Source: Nannocystis bainbridge
Lineage (GTDB): Bacteria; Myxococcota_A; Polyangia; Nannocystales; Nannocystaceae
Assembly: GCF_028368995.1 (NCBI RefSeq)
Contig: NZ_JAQNDL010000001.1
Location: 992,001 to 1,056,000, forward strand
Direction of reading: 5' to 3'
DNA: 64,000 nucleotides
In this document: piece after piece, positions 49,982-59,452 of the stretch
Position numbering within the stretch: position 1 is the first letter of the stretch
Layout: each line of letters starts with the position of its first letter
Position numbers and translations under genes: made by a program
Notes under the pieces: model-generated
Told to the model about the DNA's origin: nothing
The model's database searches: none
Seen by the model: only the letters and a program-made list of their open reading frames with translations

Positions 49982-52354
49982 TCAGCCCGGCGGGCGCGGG
50001 CACTTGCCTGTGCCCGACGCGCGGTTGTTGTCGACCCGGCACTCGTGCCACGCGTGCATCGGCATCGCGTCGTCGACGACCACCCACACCACCGAGCTGC
50101 CGTCGACGATCCCCGGCGGCGGGTTCGGCAGCAGCAGCACGACCTCCTCGGCCTCGGCGGGGTACAGCACCTTCGTCGTCACCGCCGACCCGAGCGGCAC
50201 CCCGGCGTTGTCGGGGTCGCCCTCGAAGAAATACACCGGCACGCCGACCGGCACCGACGCCGCGCCGATGTTGCGGACCCGCGCGGTCAGCCCGTAGGCC
50301 TCGGGCGCGCACTGCAGGCGCAGGTCGACGATCAGGTCGGGCGCCGCGAACTCGCCCTCGGGCTGGACGTTCTGGCGGAAGTTGTTGAGCCCCGGCACCT
50401 TCCAGTTGGTCGCCTCGACCTTCGGGGTGACGCCGCTCTCCTCGGTGTTGGTCACGTGATACGTGTGTTGATTCCACACCCGGCGGGTCCGCACCCAGCT
50501 GCCGAGGCTGTCGCCGAAGATGCGCACCCCGGTCTGCTGGGTCCCGTCGCAGGTGATGCCCGAATAATCATTCGACACGGCGACGATGTCCGCGTGCCCG
50601 TCGCCGTCGACGTCGGCGACCAGCGGGTACTCGACCAGCGTGCCGGTGGTGTTGCAGGTGCTCCACAGCACCGTCCCGTCGCTGCCCTTGTAGACCCGCA
50701 GCGTCGTCTCGTCGGAGTAGATGACCTCGGCCGAGCCGTCGCCGTCGAAGTCGAACACCGACGAACCGGTCGCGGCCGATGAGCAGTCCTGGGTCTGCTT
50801 GATCCACAAGAAGGTGTCCGCGTCGGCCACGTTCGGGTCCATCAGCTTCTTGCCGTCGAACACCGCGTAGCCGACCCCGCCGGCGACCGCGACGTCGGGC
50901 GTGCCGTCGCCGTTGAAGTCGGCGATCGTCTGCGGGCCGCCGCCGACGGTGTTGCCGGCCGAGCCGGGCGGGCACAGGTCCGGCGACAGCGCGCCGTTGA
51001 TGTCGATGCCGGCGCGGATGATCTGGACCCCGTTCGCGGCCATCGGATCGTGGCGCCAGATGATCAGGTGGTGCGGCAGCAGGGCCCCGCCGTTGGCGAT
51101 CGTCGCCACCTCGGCCTTGCCATCGAGGTCGAGGTCGGCGACCGCGCTCCACGCCCCCTCGAGGCCGGTCGTCGCCATCACCCCGCCGGCCGCGTTGTAG
51201 GCGCCCTGGGCGTGCACGATGTCGAGCTGGCCGTCGCCGTCGAGGTCGGCGGCGGTGTTGACGTGCCCCGCGAGCATGGTCTCGATCGCGCCGGTCTTGC
51301 CGTCGAGCACGGCGCTCGGGGTCAGCACCTCGGGGTTGCCGTCCTGGTCGAGGTCGACGATCGAGACGAACACGCCCGAGCCCTGCGCCGGCGAGGTCCA
51401 CAGGATGCTGCCGTCGCCGCGGAAGGCGATGACCTTGCCGGTGGTGGTGGTGGCCAGGACCTCGTTGCCGGGCAGCCCGTCGATGTCCCCGCCCGCGAGC
51501 TCGCGCCCGGGCGCGATCGGGTCGACCGCGGCGTCGTTGTAGGTCCACTTCTCGACGATCTGGCCGTCGACGATCGAGATGACGCGGACCGTGCCGTTGT
51601 TGGTGTAGTCGCCGCCGTCGAAGGTGGAGAACACGATCTCGGGGATGTCGCGCTCGTCGACGATCTGGTCGCAGTTGTCGTCGTCGAGCTGGACGACGAT
51701 CGGCGTCATCATCACGTCGCCCTTGTCCCAGTGATACTTGACCACCGGCGTGAAGGTCCCGGGCGGCGGCTTGTACTCGCAGCTGGCGAGGCAGGTCGGC
51801 GGATCGCCGGGGTCCTGGCCGTCGAGGCAGATCGGCGGCGCCGGCAAGCACTTGCCGGTCGCCGGGGTCACGCCGCCCTGGCACATGCCGCCCATCATCT
51901 CCGGCTCGCCGAGCGAGTACTCGCAGTATTCGTCGTCGGTGCACTCGCTGGCGTCGATGCAGGGGGCGCCGGGGGTGACGCAGGTGTTGAACGAGCAGAA
52001 GCCGCCTTCGGGGCAGCAGGTGTCGCCGCAGGCCTGATCCTCGGTCGGGCAGCACTCGCCGCCGATGCATGTGCCGCCCTGGTCGGCGCAGTCGGCCGGA
52101 CACACCGGCTCCGCAGTGGTGCTGTCGGTGCCGTCCGAGTCGCTCGTCTTCGTGGTCGAGGTCGGCGTCGGCTCACCCGTGGTGTCGGTGACGCCGTCGG
52201 TGCCGGCCTCGGTCGGGCCCGCGGTGGCCTCGGTCGCGACGGTCATGGGCGAGGTCGAGGTGAGGTTCTCGGTGGCCGACTCGCGGGCATCGTCGCCGCA
52301 GGCCGCGCCGAGCGCGAGACCCCAGCACAGGAGCATCGTCGGGGTGGACTTCAT
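49982..52354 (-). CDS. Large VCBS-repeat lipoprotein with Cys-rich modules
   Basis: A 790-residue lipoprotein: ATG 52354, lipobox GAAC, a Thr/Ser linker to residue 80, then Cys-rich modules (CPADCADQGGTC, CCPTEDQACGDTCCPEGGFC, CTDDEYCEY). Residues 200-640 hold FG-GAP/VCBS repeats with calcium loops, including VDLDQDGNPEVLTP, ADLDGDGQLDIVHA, ADLDLDGKAEVATI, ADFNGDGTPDVAVA, FDFDGDGSAEVIYS and ADVDGDGHADIVAV. The C-terminal 120 residues resemble a CARDB-type adhesion domain (APDLIVDLRLQC, TARVRNIGAASVPVGVPVYFF). Likely a calcium-dependent surface adhesin. TACCCT lies seven bases before the start. Confidence 0.9.
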   Translation of the reverse strand: MKSTPTMLLCWGLALGAACGDDARESATENLTSTSPMTVATEATAGPTEAGTDGVTDTTGEPTPTSTTKTSDSDGTDSTTAEPVCPADCADQGGTCIGGECCPTEDQACGDTCCPEGGFCSFNTCVTPGAPCIDASECTDDEYCEYSLGEPEMMGGMCQGGVTPATGKCLPAPPICLDGQDPGDPPTCLASCEYKPPPGTFTPVVKYHWDKGDVMMTPIVVQLDDDNCDQIVDERDIPEIVFSTFDGGDYTNNGTVRVISIVDGQIVEKWTYNDAAVDPIAPGRELAGGDIDGLPGNEVLATTTTGKVIAFRGDGSILWTSPAQGSGVFVSIVDLDQDGNPEVLTPSAVLDGKTGAIETMLAGHVNTAADLDGDGQLDIVHAQGAYNAAGGVMATTGLEGAWSAVADLDLDGKAEVATIANGGALLPHHLIIWRHDPMAANGVQIIRAGIDINGALSPDLCPPGSAGNTVGGGPQTIADFNGDGTPDVAVAGGVGYAVFDGKKLMDPNVADADTFLWIKQTQDCSSAATGSSVFDFDGDGSAEVIYSDETTLRVYKGSDGTVLWSTCNTTGTLVEYPLVADVDGDGHADIVAVSNDYSGITCDGTQQTGVRIFGDSLGSWVRTRRVWNQHTYHVTNTEESGVTPKVEATNWKVPGLNNFRQNVQPEGEFAAPDLIVDLRLQCAPEAYGLTARVRNIGAASVPVGVPVYFFEGDPDNAGVPLGSAVTTKVLYPAEAEEVVLLLPNPPPGIVDGSSVVWVVVDDAMPMHAWHECRVDNNRASGTGKCPRPPG

Positions 52355-52513
52355 CCCGGCGAGGGTAACGAAGCCCGCCGGCCGACGATAGCGCGAGGCC
52401 GACGCGATCGCGTCTGCGCAGGCAATCGCGCGCAGCGTCCGCGCATGACGCCCGCGTGAACACGCGCGTGTTCGCGGCCTGCGAACCCGCGCGCGTTCGT
52501 CGATGCGATCGGC

Positions 52514-53056
52514 TCAGCCGCGCGGCGGGGCCGTCCAGGATGGGTCGAGCGTGGTGCACGGCGACTGCAGGTCACCCTGGATCGGCTGCGCGTGGAGCTT
52601 GGTGCACTCCTCGCGCGTCGAGAAGCAGAAGGTCCTGCCCGTGTCGCCGCGGTAGATCGTGTAGCACGTGACCTCCTTGTGCTCCTTGCAGGCGCCGAGG
52701 ATGTCCATGCCCTTCTCCTTGGTGCGCTTCAGCTCGTCCGCGCAATACGGCTGGACCTCGTGACACGAGCTGGCCTGGTTGGACGAGCGCGTCATGTGCT
52801 CGAAGCAGAAGTACGGGGTGCCGGGTTGGTGGTTGAGGTCGCGCCCGTCGAAGATCGGCAGGCCGTCGGGACCCAGAGTGGGCTTGTTCGCCTTGATCTC
52901 GAAGGGAAACAGGCTGGCCGTGGTGGCCCGTGCGTCGGACACGCCCTTCGACCCCGCGGCCTCGAACGCGGCGGCGGTCACCGGGGGCGACGTGATGGTT
53001 CTCTGGGGAAAGCAGGCAGCAAGCAGGCACGTGGCGAGGCACACCATTCGAGTCAT
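52514..53056 (-). CDS. Cys-containing lipoprotein of unknown function
   Basis: A 180-residue lipoprotein: ATG 53056 with GGAGACC upstream, signal MTRMVCLATCLLAAC. The mature part contains eight Cys (YFCFEHM, SSCHEVQPYC, LGACKEHKEVTCYTIY, TFCFSTREECTKLH). It lies just downstream of the second sigma/kinase operon on the same strand and could belong to its regulon; that is inference from position only. Confidence 0.75.
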   Translation of the reverse strand: MTRMVCLATCLLAACFPQRTITSPPVTAAAFEAAGSKGVSDARATTASLFPFEIKANKPTLGPDGLPIFDGRDLNHQPGTPYFCFEHMTRSSNQASSCHEVQPYCADELKRTKEKGMDILGACKEHKEVTCYTIYRGDTGRTFCFSTREECTKLHAQPIQGDLQSPCTTLDPSWTAPPRG

Positions 53057-53113
53057 GACGGTCGGTCTCCTGGGCTCGCAGGGACCGGACACAGGCAGTT
53101 CGGGAATGTCGCG

Positions 53114-54628
53114 TCAACGGTCGCACTCGGCGGCGACCCGCGCGAGTTCGAGCGCCGGCGTGGTCGCGCGGAGCTTCGCCAGCACGCCGGCCTGCTCGCG
53201 CGCCGCGGCGCAATCACCGATGCCGGCGAAGCACTGGATCGCGTTCATGGCGAACTTCTCGGCGTCCTCTGGCGTGCCGGCGAGCGTCGTGACCCACGTC
53301 GCGCGGTCAGCACAGGCCGCCGGTGAACGCCCGCGCTTGCCTTGCCCGAGCGCCCGATCGGCGCGCTCCTCGGGGATGTCGCCGTCGGCCGGGCAATAGT
53401 CGAAGACCGTGCTCGCGGCCGCGGCCCGGACCGCGGGCGACAGCATGGCGACCCCCGCCTTGCAGCGCCCGGCCAGCATCTCGCAGATCGCTCGGTGCCC
53501 CTCGTACTTCTCCTTGTCGATGGCGACGAGCCCGGTGACCACGACGGCGCACCGGTCGGCGTCGTTTTCATGCATGGCCTCGGTCCAGGCGACCAGGAGC
53601 GTCGATTCGTCGGCGCCGGCAACCTCCGGCGCGACGACCTCCGGCTCGGCGACGACCGGCGGAGCCACCGGCCACGCGAGCACGGCGATCGCTGCGATCG
53701 CGGCGAGGCCGAGCCCGGCCGCGGCGAGCCGCCAGCGCCGCTGCGGCGCCTCGAGAGCCGACGCGAGATCGGCGACGCGATCGAAGCGATCGTTCGGCCG
53801 CACGGCGATGGCGCGCGCCAGCACCTCGCGCGCAGCGGCAGGGATCGTCCGCGGCAGCGCGGCCGCGGCGGTGCCCGCAGGCACGACCGTGCCCGCGACC
53901 GCGTGGATCATCGCCATCGCCAACCCGAACTGATCGGCGCGCACGTCGATCGGCGCGCCGGCGGCCTGCTCGGGCGCCATGAACCCGGGCGTGCCGCCGA
54001 GCGCCGCGGTGCCGTCGCCGACGAGCCCGAAGTCACCGAGCCGCGCGCGCCCGTCGCGACCGACGAACACGTTGGCGGGCTTGACGTCGCGGTGCAGCAG
54101 CCCGCGGGCGTGCACCGCCACGAGCCCGCGCGCGACCTGCAGGTAGAGCGCCTGGACCTGCGGCCAGGTCGGCCGCGTGCGCCGGCACCACACGTCGGCA
54201 GGATCGCCGTCGACGAGCTCGGTGACGAGGCAGACCCCGCGCTCGCTGTCGACGACGTCGTGGAGGGTGAGGATGTGCGGGTCGGCGAGCAGCGCGAGGC
54301 CGCGGGCCTCGGCCAGCAAGCGCGCACGCGCGAGCGGACGATCGGGTCGCACGATCTTGACGGCGACGCGGCGCGCCAGCAGCGGATCGAACGCCTCGAG
54401 CACGAGGCCCATGCCGCCGCTGCCGAGCGGCCCGGCGAGCTCGTAGCGGCCGATCGTCGCGGTCGCAGCGGCGGCTTCGTCCGGCGCGACCAGCCTGGCC
54501 AGCTCGGCCACGATCGCGGCGCACGCCGGGCAGCCGGCGATGTGCAGCTCGAGCGCCCCGCGCTCGTCCTCGACCAGCGCCCCCTCGACGAGGGCCGCGA
54601 TCGTCTCGTCGCTCGGGCAGGTCGTCAC
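53114..54628 (-). CDS. Ser/Thr kinase with N-terminal zinc-finger anti-sigma-like domain
   Basis: A 504-residue membrane kinase. Residues 1-50 contain LELHIAGCPACAAIVAEL, the HxxxCxxC of zf-HC2 anti-sigma domains. The kinase domain at about 60-310 has GPLGSGGMGLVLEA, VAVKIV, LLHRDVKPANVFV, LGDFGLV and GTPGFMAPEQ, all intact. A membrane helix (LAAAGLGLAAIAAIAVLAW) follows at about 315-335, then a Cys-containing external domain. It begins in a GTGA overlap with the sigma-factor gene. The anti-sigma-like domain in the kinase itself suggests that it binds its cognate sigma factor directly and may release it on signal. Confidence 0.88.
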   Translation of the reverse strand: MTTCPSDETIAALVEGALVEDERGALELHIAGCPACAAIVAELARLVAPDEAAAATATIGRYELAGPLGSGGMGLVLEAFDPLLARRVAVKIVRPDRPLARARLLAEARGLALLADPHILTLHDVVDSERGVCLVTELVDGDPADVWCRRTRPTWPQVQALYLQVARGLVAVHARGLLHRDVKPANVFVGRDGRARLGDFGLVGDGTAALGGTPGFMAPEQAAGAPIDVRADQFGLAMAMIHAVAGTVVPAGTAAAALPRTIPAAAREVLARAIAVRPNDRFDRVADLASALEAPQRRWRLAAAGLGLAAIAAIAVLAWPVAPPVVAEPEVVAPEVAGADESTLLVAWTEAMHENDADRCAVVVTGLVAIDKEKYEGHRAICEMLAGRCKAGVAMLSPAVRAAAASTVFDYCPADGDIPEERADRALGQGKRGRSPAACADRATWVTTLAGTPEDAEKFAMNAIQCFAGIGDCAAAREQAGVLAKLRATTPALELARVAAECDR

Positions 54629-55314
54629 GCCCCGGTCTCCGCGAGCAGGCGCGACAGCGTGACCTCGACCTGGCCGTCGACCTCGCGCTGCAGCGACGCG
54701 AGCTCGTCGTCGTCGAGCGCGAGCGACGACTTGAGCCCGGCGATCGTGCGCTCGATCAGCCGCTCGCGCGCCCTGGCCAGCCGACGCGCCGCGGTGGCGC
54801 GGTGGATCCCGAGCGCCACCCCGAGCTGATCGATCGTCAATCGATGCACGACCCCGAGGCGGAGCACCGCGCGCTCGGACCGGTCGAGCGCGCCCACGGC
54901 CGCGGTCAGGGCAGCGCGGAAGGCCTCGCGGTACTCCGCCCGGAGGAACCTCAGCTCGATGTCGTCACCGCCGTCGACGAGCTCGGCGAGGCCACCGGTC
55001 GAGGCCGCCGGTCGCGCCGGATCGTGCCCGCGCTGGGCGTTGAGGCAGATCCGCAGGGCGGCGACGCGCAGCCAGTTTTCGAAGTGACCGCGTCCCGTGT
55101 ACTGGGCGATCCGCGGCGGCGCGCCGGTCAGCAGGCGCTCGCGGATCCGCTGCCGCAGCTCGTCGGCGTGCTGCGGATCGGTGGCGAAGCGGGCCGTCAC
55201 CGTCCGCAGCACCGGGCCGAACTTCGCCTCGAAGGTGGCGATCGCTTTGGCATCACCGGCGGCGCACGCCGTGGCCAGCGCGAGGTCCCCCGCGTGTTCG
55301 TCGACCGCTCCCAT
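54625..55314 (-). CDS. Sigma-70 family (ECF-like) sigma factor
   Basis: A 229-residue protein with a sigma region 2-like segment (DELRQRIRERLLTG, HFENWLRVAALRICLNA) and region 4 (LRLGVVHRLTIDQLGVALGI, then TAARRLARARERLIERT). It overlaps the kinase gene by GTGA, the same arrangement as the operon at 32901-36943. ATG 55314 is preferred because a -10-like TAGGCT and a perfect palindrome lie just upstream; an in-frame ATG at 55368 would overlap the next gene's stop (ATGA). Confidence 0.8.
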   Translation of the reverse strand: MGAVDEHAGDLALATACAAGDAKAIATFEAKFGPVLRTVTARFATDPQHADELRQRIRERLLTGAPPRIAQYTGRGHFENWLRVAALRICLNAQRGHDPARPAASTGGLAELVDGGDDIELRFLRAEYREAFRAALTAAVGALDRSERAVLRLGVVHRLTIDQLGVALGIHRATAARRLARARERLIERTIAGLKSSLALDDDELASLQREVDGQVEVTLSRLLAETGA

Positions 55315-55324
55315 GGCTGCCACG

Positions 55325-55346
55325 AGCCTAGACTCCGCGCGCGGAG
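55325..55346 (-). promoter_or_regulatory. -10-like box and operator-like palindrome of the sigma/kinase operon
   Basis: On the reverse strand TAGGCT (55330-55325) is preceded by the perfect 14-bp palindrome CTCCGCGCGCGGAG (55346-55333). The palindrome would lie in the promoter spacer, where a dimeric regulator would block or reposition RNA polymerase. Confidence 0.45.
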
Positions 55347-55364
55347 AAGTCGAAGGATCGCCCG

Positions 55365-57206
55365 TCATCGCCGCCGGCCACGGCGACGCAGCAGCCCCGC
55401 CGCCACGAACACCACCAGCCAGCCGGAGCGACCGTCGCCGTCGCTGGCGCAGCCGCAGCCGCTGCTGTCGGTCATGCCCGGGCCGGTGGCGCTGCCCGCC
55501 GAGTCGTCGCCGCTGCTGCCGTCCGACGAGCCGCCCTCGGTGGCCGGACCGGTGGTCGGACCGGTGGTCGGCGCCCCGCCGGTGGTCCCGGATGCGCCGG
55601 TCATGTCGTCGCCGGTCGTCGCCGTGGAGTCGCCGCCGGTGCCGTCGTCGCTGGTCGTGCCCGGGTCCTCGCTCGCCTCATACGCCTGATCGACCGCGCA
55701 GGCGGTGTTGCCACGGGGGTCCTCTGCACATACGCGAAAGACCACGGTCCCACGCGCGGGCGGGAGGACCACGCGGAACAGATCGCCGCCCATGAAGGTG
55801 GCGTCGACCTCGGTGGCGGCGCCCTCCGGGTCGATCACCGCATAAGCGCGAGCGAGCCGCGGGCCCTCGTCGGTGACGGTGCGATCGCTGACGGCGAAGC
55901 GGACCACGGGGGCGGCGTCGAAATCGACCGGGCCGGCGACCGTCTCGACGGCGAGCAGCTTCGGCGGCTGGGCGTCGATCGGGTCGCCATCCCCGGCCAA
56001 ATAGACCTCGTCGGCGCTGCTGCACTCGCCCTGGCCGGTGACGAGGTCGAGGCGGCCGTCGCCGTCGAGGTCGCCGAACTCGGCCCACAGGCTGCAATCG
56101 GTCGGTCCGGGGAACACCCCGGGCATGCTCGTGAAGTGGCCGGCGCCGTCGTTGATCAGGGTGCGCTCGGGGCTGGACAGCGAGACGACGACCGCGTCGA
56201 AGTCGCCGTCGTCGTCGATGTCGGCGCACACGACCCCGTTGTCGTCGCTGCCGCTGTCATTGCCGGTCACGCGCGCGGCGGTCTCGTCGGTGAAGCCGCC
56301 GGCGCCGTCGTTGATCAGCAGCTGCTCGTTGTAACCACCGCCGATGTTGTCGATCCAGACGTCGAGGTCGCCGTCGCCGTCGACGTCGCAGACGCCCGGG
56401 TTGTAATGAAAGCCGCTGTTGCCCGCCGGCGGGAACTCGGCGGCGGTGAAGCCACCGGCGCCGTCGTTTTTCCACAAGTTGCCGCCGCCGTCCGCGTGAG
56501 GGTTGACGAGCACGTCGAGGTCGAAGTCGCGGTCGACGTCGAGGAGGTCGAAGTCGTCGACCTCCTCGCCCTGCAGCGCGGCCGGCAGCGCGCCGTCGAT
56601 CTCCTCGAATTGGCCGCTGCCGTCGTTGCGGTAGAGCCGGGCGAACCGGGCCGCGCCGGCGCCCTGCGAGTAGCCGTCGCCGGCGAGGATGTCGAGGTCA
56701 CCGTCGCTGTCGAAGTCACCCATGCGGGCCGCGCCGCCCTGCGGGAACGAGCCGGCCGGCAGGCGCCCCGCGGCCTCGTCGACGAACACGCCGGCGCCGT
56801 CGTTGATGAAGAGGACGTGCGGGCCGCCGGCGCCGTCGGGCGCGTAGAGGTCGAGGTCACCGTCGCCGTCGATGTCGCCGACAGCGACCTGGCGGTGGTT
56901 GCCGGCATGATCGGCGACGGCGGCGGCCGACTCGTTGCTGAACCCGGCCACGCCGTTGTTGAGGTAGACGACCAGCGGCTCCGGCTCGTCGGCGCCGGCG
57001 AAAAAGTCGGGGTAGTTGACGAGCAGGATGTCGAGGTCGCCGTCGCCGTCGACGTCGGTGACGCGCAGGTAATTGGTCCAGCAGCCCTGGCCCTGGCACG
57101 CCTGCGGATCGAGGGCGCCGGGGACGAGCTGGTAGGCCGAGGCCGAGGTCGAGCCCAGGGCCGCGAGGCCGGCGGTGAAGGCAAGGGTGATTCGCGTCAA
57201 GGTCAT
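55365..57206 (-). CDS. Secreted VCBS-repeat protein with MYXO-CTERM tail
   Basis: A 613-residue exported protein: ATG 57206, signal ending near SASA-YQ. It is built of FG-GAP/VCBS repeats with many DGDGD calcium loops (TDVDGDGDLDILLVNY, GDIDGDGDLDLYAPD, GDFDSDGDLDILAGD, CDVDGDGDLDVWIDN, ADIDDDGDFDAVVVS, GDLDGDGRLDLVTGQ), then an Ig-like segment, a Thr/Gly/Ser linker, and the tail SSGCGCASDGDG, hydrophobic WLVVFVAAGLL, RRRGRRR. Predicted surface-anchored calcium-binding protein. Confidence 0.9.
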   Translation of the reverse strand: MTLTRITLAFTAGLAALGSTSASAYQLVPGALDPQACQGQGCWTNYLRVTDVDGDGDLDILLVNYPDFFAGADEPEPLVVYLNNGVAGFSNESAAAVADHAGNHRQVAVGDIDGDGDLDLYAPDGAGGPHVLFINDGAGVFVDEAAGRLPAGSFPQGGAARMGDFDSDGDLDILAGDGYSQGAGAARFARLYRNDGSGQFEEIDGALPAALQGEEVDDFDLLDVDRDFDLDVLVNPHADGGGNLWKNDGAGGFTAAEFPPAGNSGFHYNPGVCDVDGDGDLDVWIDNIGGGYNEQLLINDGAGGFTDETAARVTGNDSGSDDNGVVCADIDDDGDFDAVVVSLSSPERTLINDGAGHFTSMPGVFPGPTDCSLWAEFGDLDGDGRLDLVTGQGECSSADEVYLAGDGDPIDAQPPKLLAVETVAGPVDFDAAPVVRFAVSDRTVTDEGPRLARAYAVIDPEGAATEVDATFMGGDLFRVVLPPARGTVVFRVCAEDPRGNTACAVDQAYEASEDPGTTSDDGTGGDSTATTGDDMTGASGTTGGAPTTGPTTGPATEGGSSDGSSGDDSAGSATGPGMTDSSGCGCASDGDGRSGWLVVFVAAGLLRRRGRRR

Positions 57207-57292
57207 GCCTCGTGGTTCAAGCGGCCGCAGTGGAGCACGAATCTCCGACAGTGTGGATCGGGCCCGCTCGCGCCGGCCGCCGCGCCGCGAGG

Positions 57293-59128
57293 TCACAGCG
57301 CGAACGCGCCGCGGTCCCACGATCCCTGCGGCGGCCGCAGCTGCTGGGCGATGTCGGTGGTGACGAAGCCGTGGTCGGGCAGCCCGAACACGTTGACGCC
57401 GGTGCCCGCGCCCTGCCCGTCCGGCTTGAGGTGGAAATCACCGTTCGCGGCGTCGACGAACACCGAGGTCGGCGTGGCCGCGCCGCTCACGTCGTCGCCG
57501 GCGCTCATCAGCGGCGCCGGGAGGATCGCATTGTCGACGAAGCCGAAGCTGAGGTTGCCCTCGCTGCTGGTGATCTCGACCCCGACGTCGCCGGCGTGCA
57601 CCGCCGCCTGCCCGCCGCTGGTGCTGAGGAAGACGTTGTTGGTCAGCCGCCAGCGCATCGTCACCGCGGGGTCGCCGGAGCCGTGGATCGCCGCGCTGGC
57701 GCCGATCACCGTGTTGTTGGTCAGCGTCAACGCCATGTCGTCGTTGCCGCAGCTGTAGAAATCGATCGCGCTGCCGCCGGCGCTGGCCTTTTCGATCACA
57801 TTGTTGCGCATCACCAGCGACACCGGGTCGGCGCCGCACGAGCCGTAGCCGCCGACGACGTCGGTGGCGAAGCCGCCGCCCTCCTGGCAGATCCGGTTGG
57901 CGTCGAGCACGCCCTGGCCGGCGTGCAGGGCGTGGTTGCCGTATTCGACCGCGCTGACGACGAACGTCTGCGGCGCGTCGGAGCGGACGTAGATGTCGTT
58001 GCAGCGCAGCACCGAGACGCCGCCGGGGCACGCGCTGGCGATGATGCCGTAGAGGTTGAGGGTGTTCATGTCGCCGCCGGAGGTGGCGACGATCTCGACG
58101 TAGTTGCGCACCAGCGTGCCGGCGCCCACGAAGTGATGCGGGTAGCTCCACGCGTCGGCGTGCAGCGGGTTGGCGATCATGCGAAACCCGCCGAACACCG
58201 CGTTGTTGTGATCGAGGTTGAGCCGGCCGTAAAACATCGAAGGGTGCGCGTCGGGATCCCAGGTGGCGAACGCATCGTCGAAGCCGCCCTTGATCGTCAA
58301 CTCCTTGCCGACGTAGACCTCGGCCGAGGCGTAGTCGCCCTCGGCGACGCGCAGCGTGCTGCCGGGCGGGGCGGCGTCGACGGCGTGACACAGGGTCCGC
58401 CACGCGGTCTCGGGGGTGGTGCCGTCGCCCGCGTCGTCGCCGTTGGCGGCGCTGACGTGAAACACCGGGCCCGGCTCGGCGATCGGACACGGCAAGCCCT
58501 GGGCCGGCGGGAACTGCTGGCGGCAGCCGGACACGAGCGGCTGCGGAGCGGGGATCGCCAGCTCGAAGCAGGCGCCGCCGCCCCCGCTGCAGCTGCCCGG
58601 ACCGCACACACCCGGGCCGTCGGCGACGCCGTCGCAGTCGTTGTCGAGCCCGTCACACAGCTCGGGCCCGGGCGAGACGCACTCGATGCAGCCGACCCCG
58701 TCGACGCACAAGTGCCCGCACTCCTCCATCGACGGGACCTCGCCCTCGCAGACGATGGCGACGTTGCCGTCGCAGACGATGCCCTCGACGCACAGCTCGC
58801 CGGTGGTGCCGGTGGTCGTGCCGGTGGTCGTGGTCGTGTCCGTGGTCGTGTCCGTCGTCTCGTCGGTGGTCGAGGTCGAGACCTCGACGCCGGTGGTGCT
58901 TGACGGATCGGTGGTGCTGGTGGTGCCGGTCAGCGAGTCGGAGCCGCCGCTGTCGGTCGTCGTCGGCTCGAGGGACGTCGAGCCGGTGCTGCTGCCGGTG
59001 CTGCTGCCGGTGCTCGCGGAGGACGACTCGGAGGCGGTGCCTGCAGTTCCCGCAGATTCGTCGCTGCAGCCGGCGAGCAGCGCCGCGAGCGGCCATGCGA
59101 GGGTGCGAGCGGCGACGAGGATGCGCAT
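57293..59128 (-). CDS. Lipoprotein with right-handed beta-helix domain
   Basis: A 611-residue lipoprotein: lipobox LLAGC, about 90 residues of Ser/Thr repeats, a Cys-rich part (ECGHLCVDGVGCIECV, ELCDGLDNDCDGVADGPGVCG, the latter a known MopE-like metal-binding pattern, DGLDNDCDG), then a domain with the start of pectate-lyase/DUF1565-type beta-helices: FHVSAANGDDAGDGTTPETAWRTL. Later coils (MRNNVIEKASAGGSAIDFYSC, LTNNTVIGASAAIHGSG, LTNNVFLSTSGGQAAVHAG) continue the helix. Probably surface-exposed, carbohydrate-binding or adhesive. Confidence 0.88.
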   Translation of the reverse strand: MRILVAARTLAWPLAALLAGCSDESAGTAGTASESSSASTGSSTGSSTGSTSLEPTTTDSGGSDSLTGTTSTTDPSSTTGVEVSTSTTDETTDTTTDTTTTTGTTTGTTGELCVEGIVCDGNVAIVCEGEVPSMEECGHLCVDGVGCIECVSPGPELCDGLDNDCDGVADGPGVCGPGSCSGGGGACFELAIPAPQPLVSGCRQQFPPAQGLPCPIAEPGPVFHVSAANGDDAGDGTTPETAWRTLCHAVDAAPPGSTLRVAEGDYASAEVYVGKELTIKGGFDDAFATWDPDAHPSMFYGRLNLDHNNAVFGGFRMIANPLHADAWSYPHHFVGAGTLVRNYVEIVATSGGDMNTLNLYGIIASACPGGVSVLRCNDIYVRSDAPQTFVVSAVEYGNHALHAGQGVLDANRICQEGGGFATDVVGGYGSCGADPVSLVMRNNVIEKASAGGSAIDFYSCGNDDMALTLTNNTVIGASAAIHGSGDPAVTMRWRLTNNVFLSTSGGQAAVHAGDVGVEITSSEGNLSFGFVDNAILPAPLMSAGDDVSGAATPTSVFVDAANGDFHLKPDGQGAGTGVNVFGLPDHGFVTTDIAQQLRPPQGSWDRGAFAL

Positions 59129-59452
59129 GCGACCGCGAGCCTACCGCGCCCGCCCGCCGCCAGCGCGTGCGCCGACACGAGGTCGAGCGACACCCTCGCA
59201 TCGAGGTCGTCGTTCATCCGCGCTCTCGATCCAGCGGCCGAGCGTAACCGACGCGAAGCCCCGGCGGTTCGTCGCGCCACCGCGACCTTCACGGCCCGCG
59301 CCGCGTCGGGACGAGTTCGATGTTCTGCTCGCTGCACGCGAGGGCGTCGCCGGCGCAGGCCTCTGTGGGCCTCTGGCCGGCGTTCCGCGAGCCTTGACAG
59401 GACTTCATGAAGATGAAAAGTATTTCACCGCTCTGAACAAGGACGGCACTCC
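59129..59452. other. Divergent intergenic region with the peroxiredoxin promoter
   Basis: No gene is supported. It holds the 5' flank of the reverse-strand beta-helix lipoprotein (TAGGCT nine bases before its ATG) and the promoter and leader of the peroxiredoxin gene. Confidence 0.45.
59394..59423 (+). promoter_or_regulatory. Peroxiredoxin promoter
   Basis: A perfect TTGACA (59394-59399) is followed after 18 bases by AAGTAT (59418-59423) in a local AT-rich patch. It is one of the few full TTGACA boxes in the window and leaves a short leader before ATG 59453. Confidence 0.5.
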
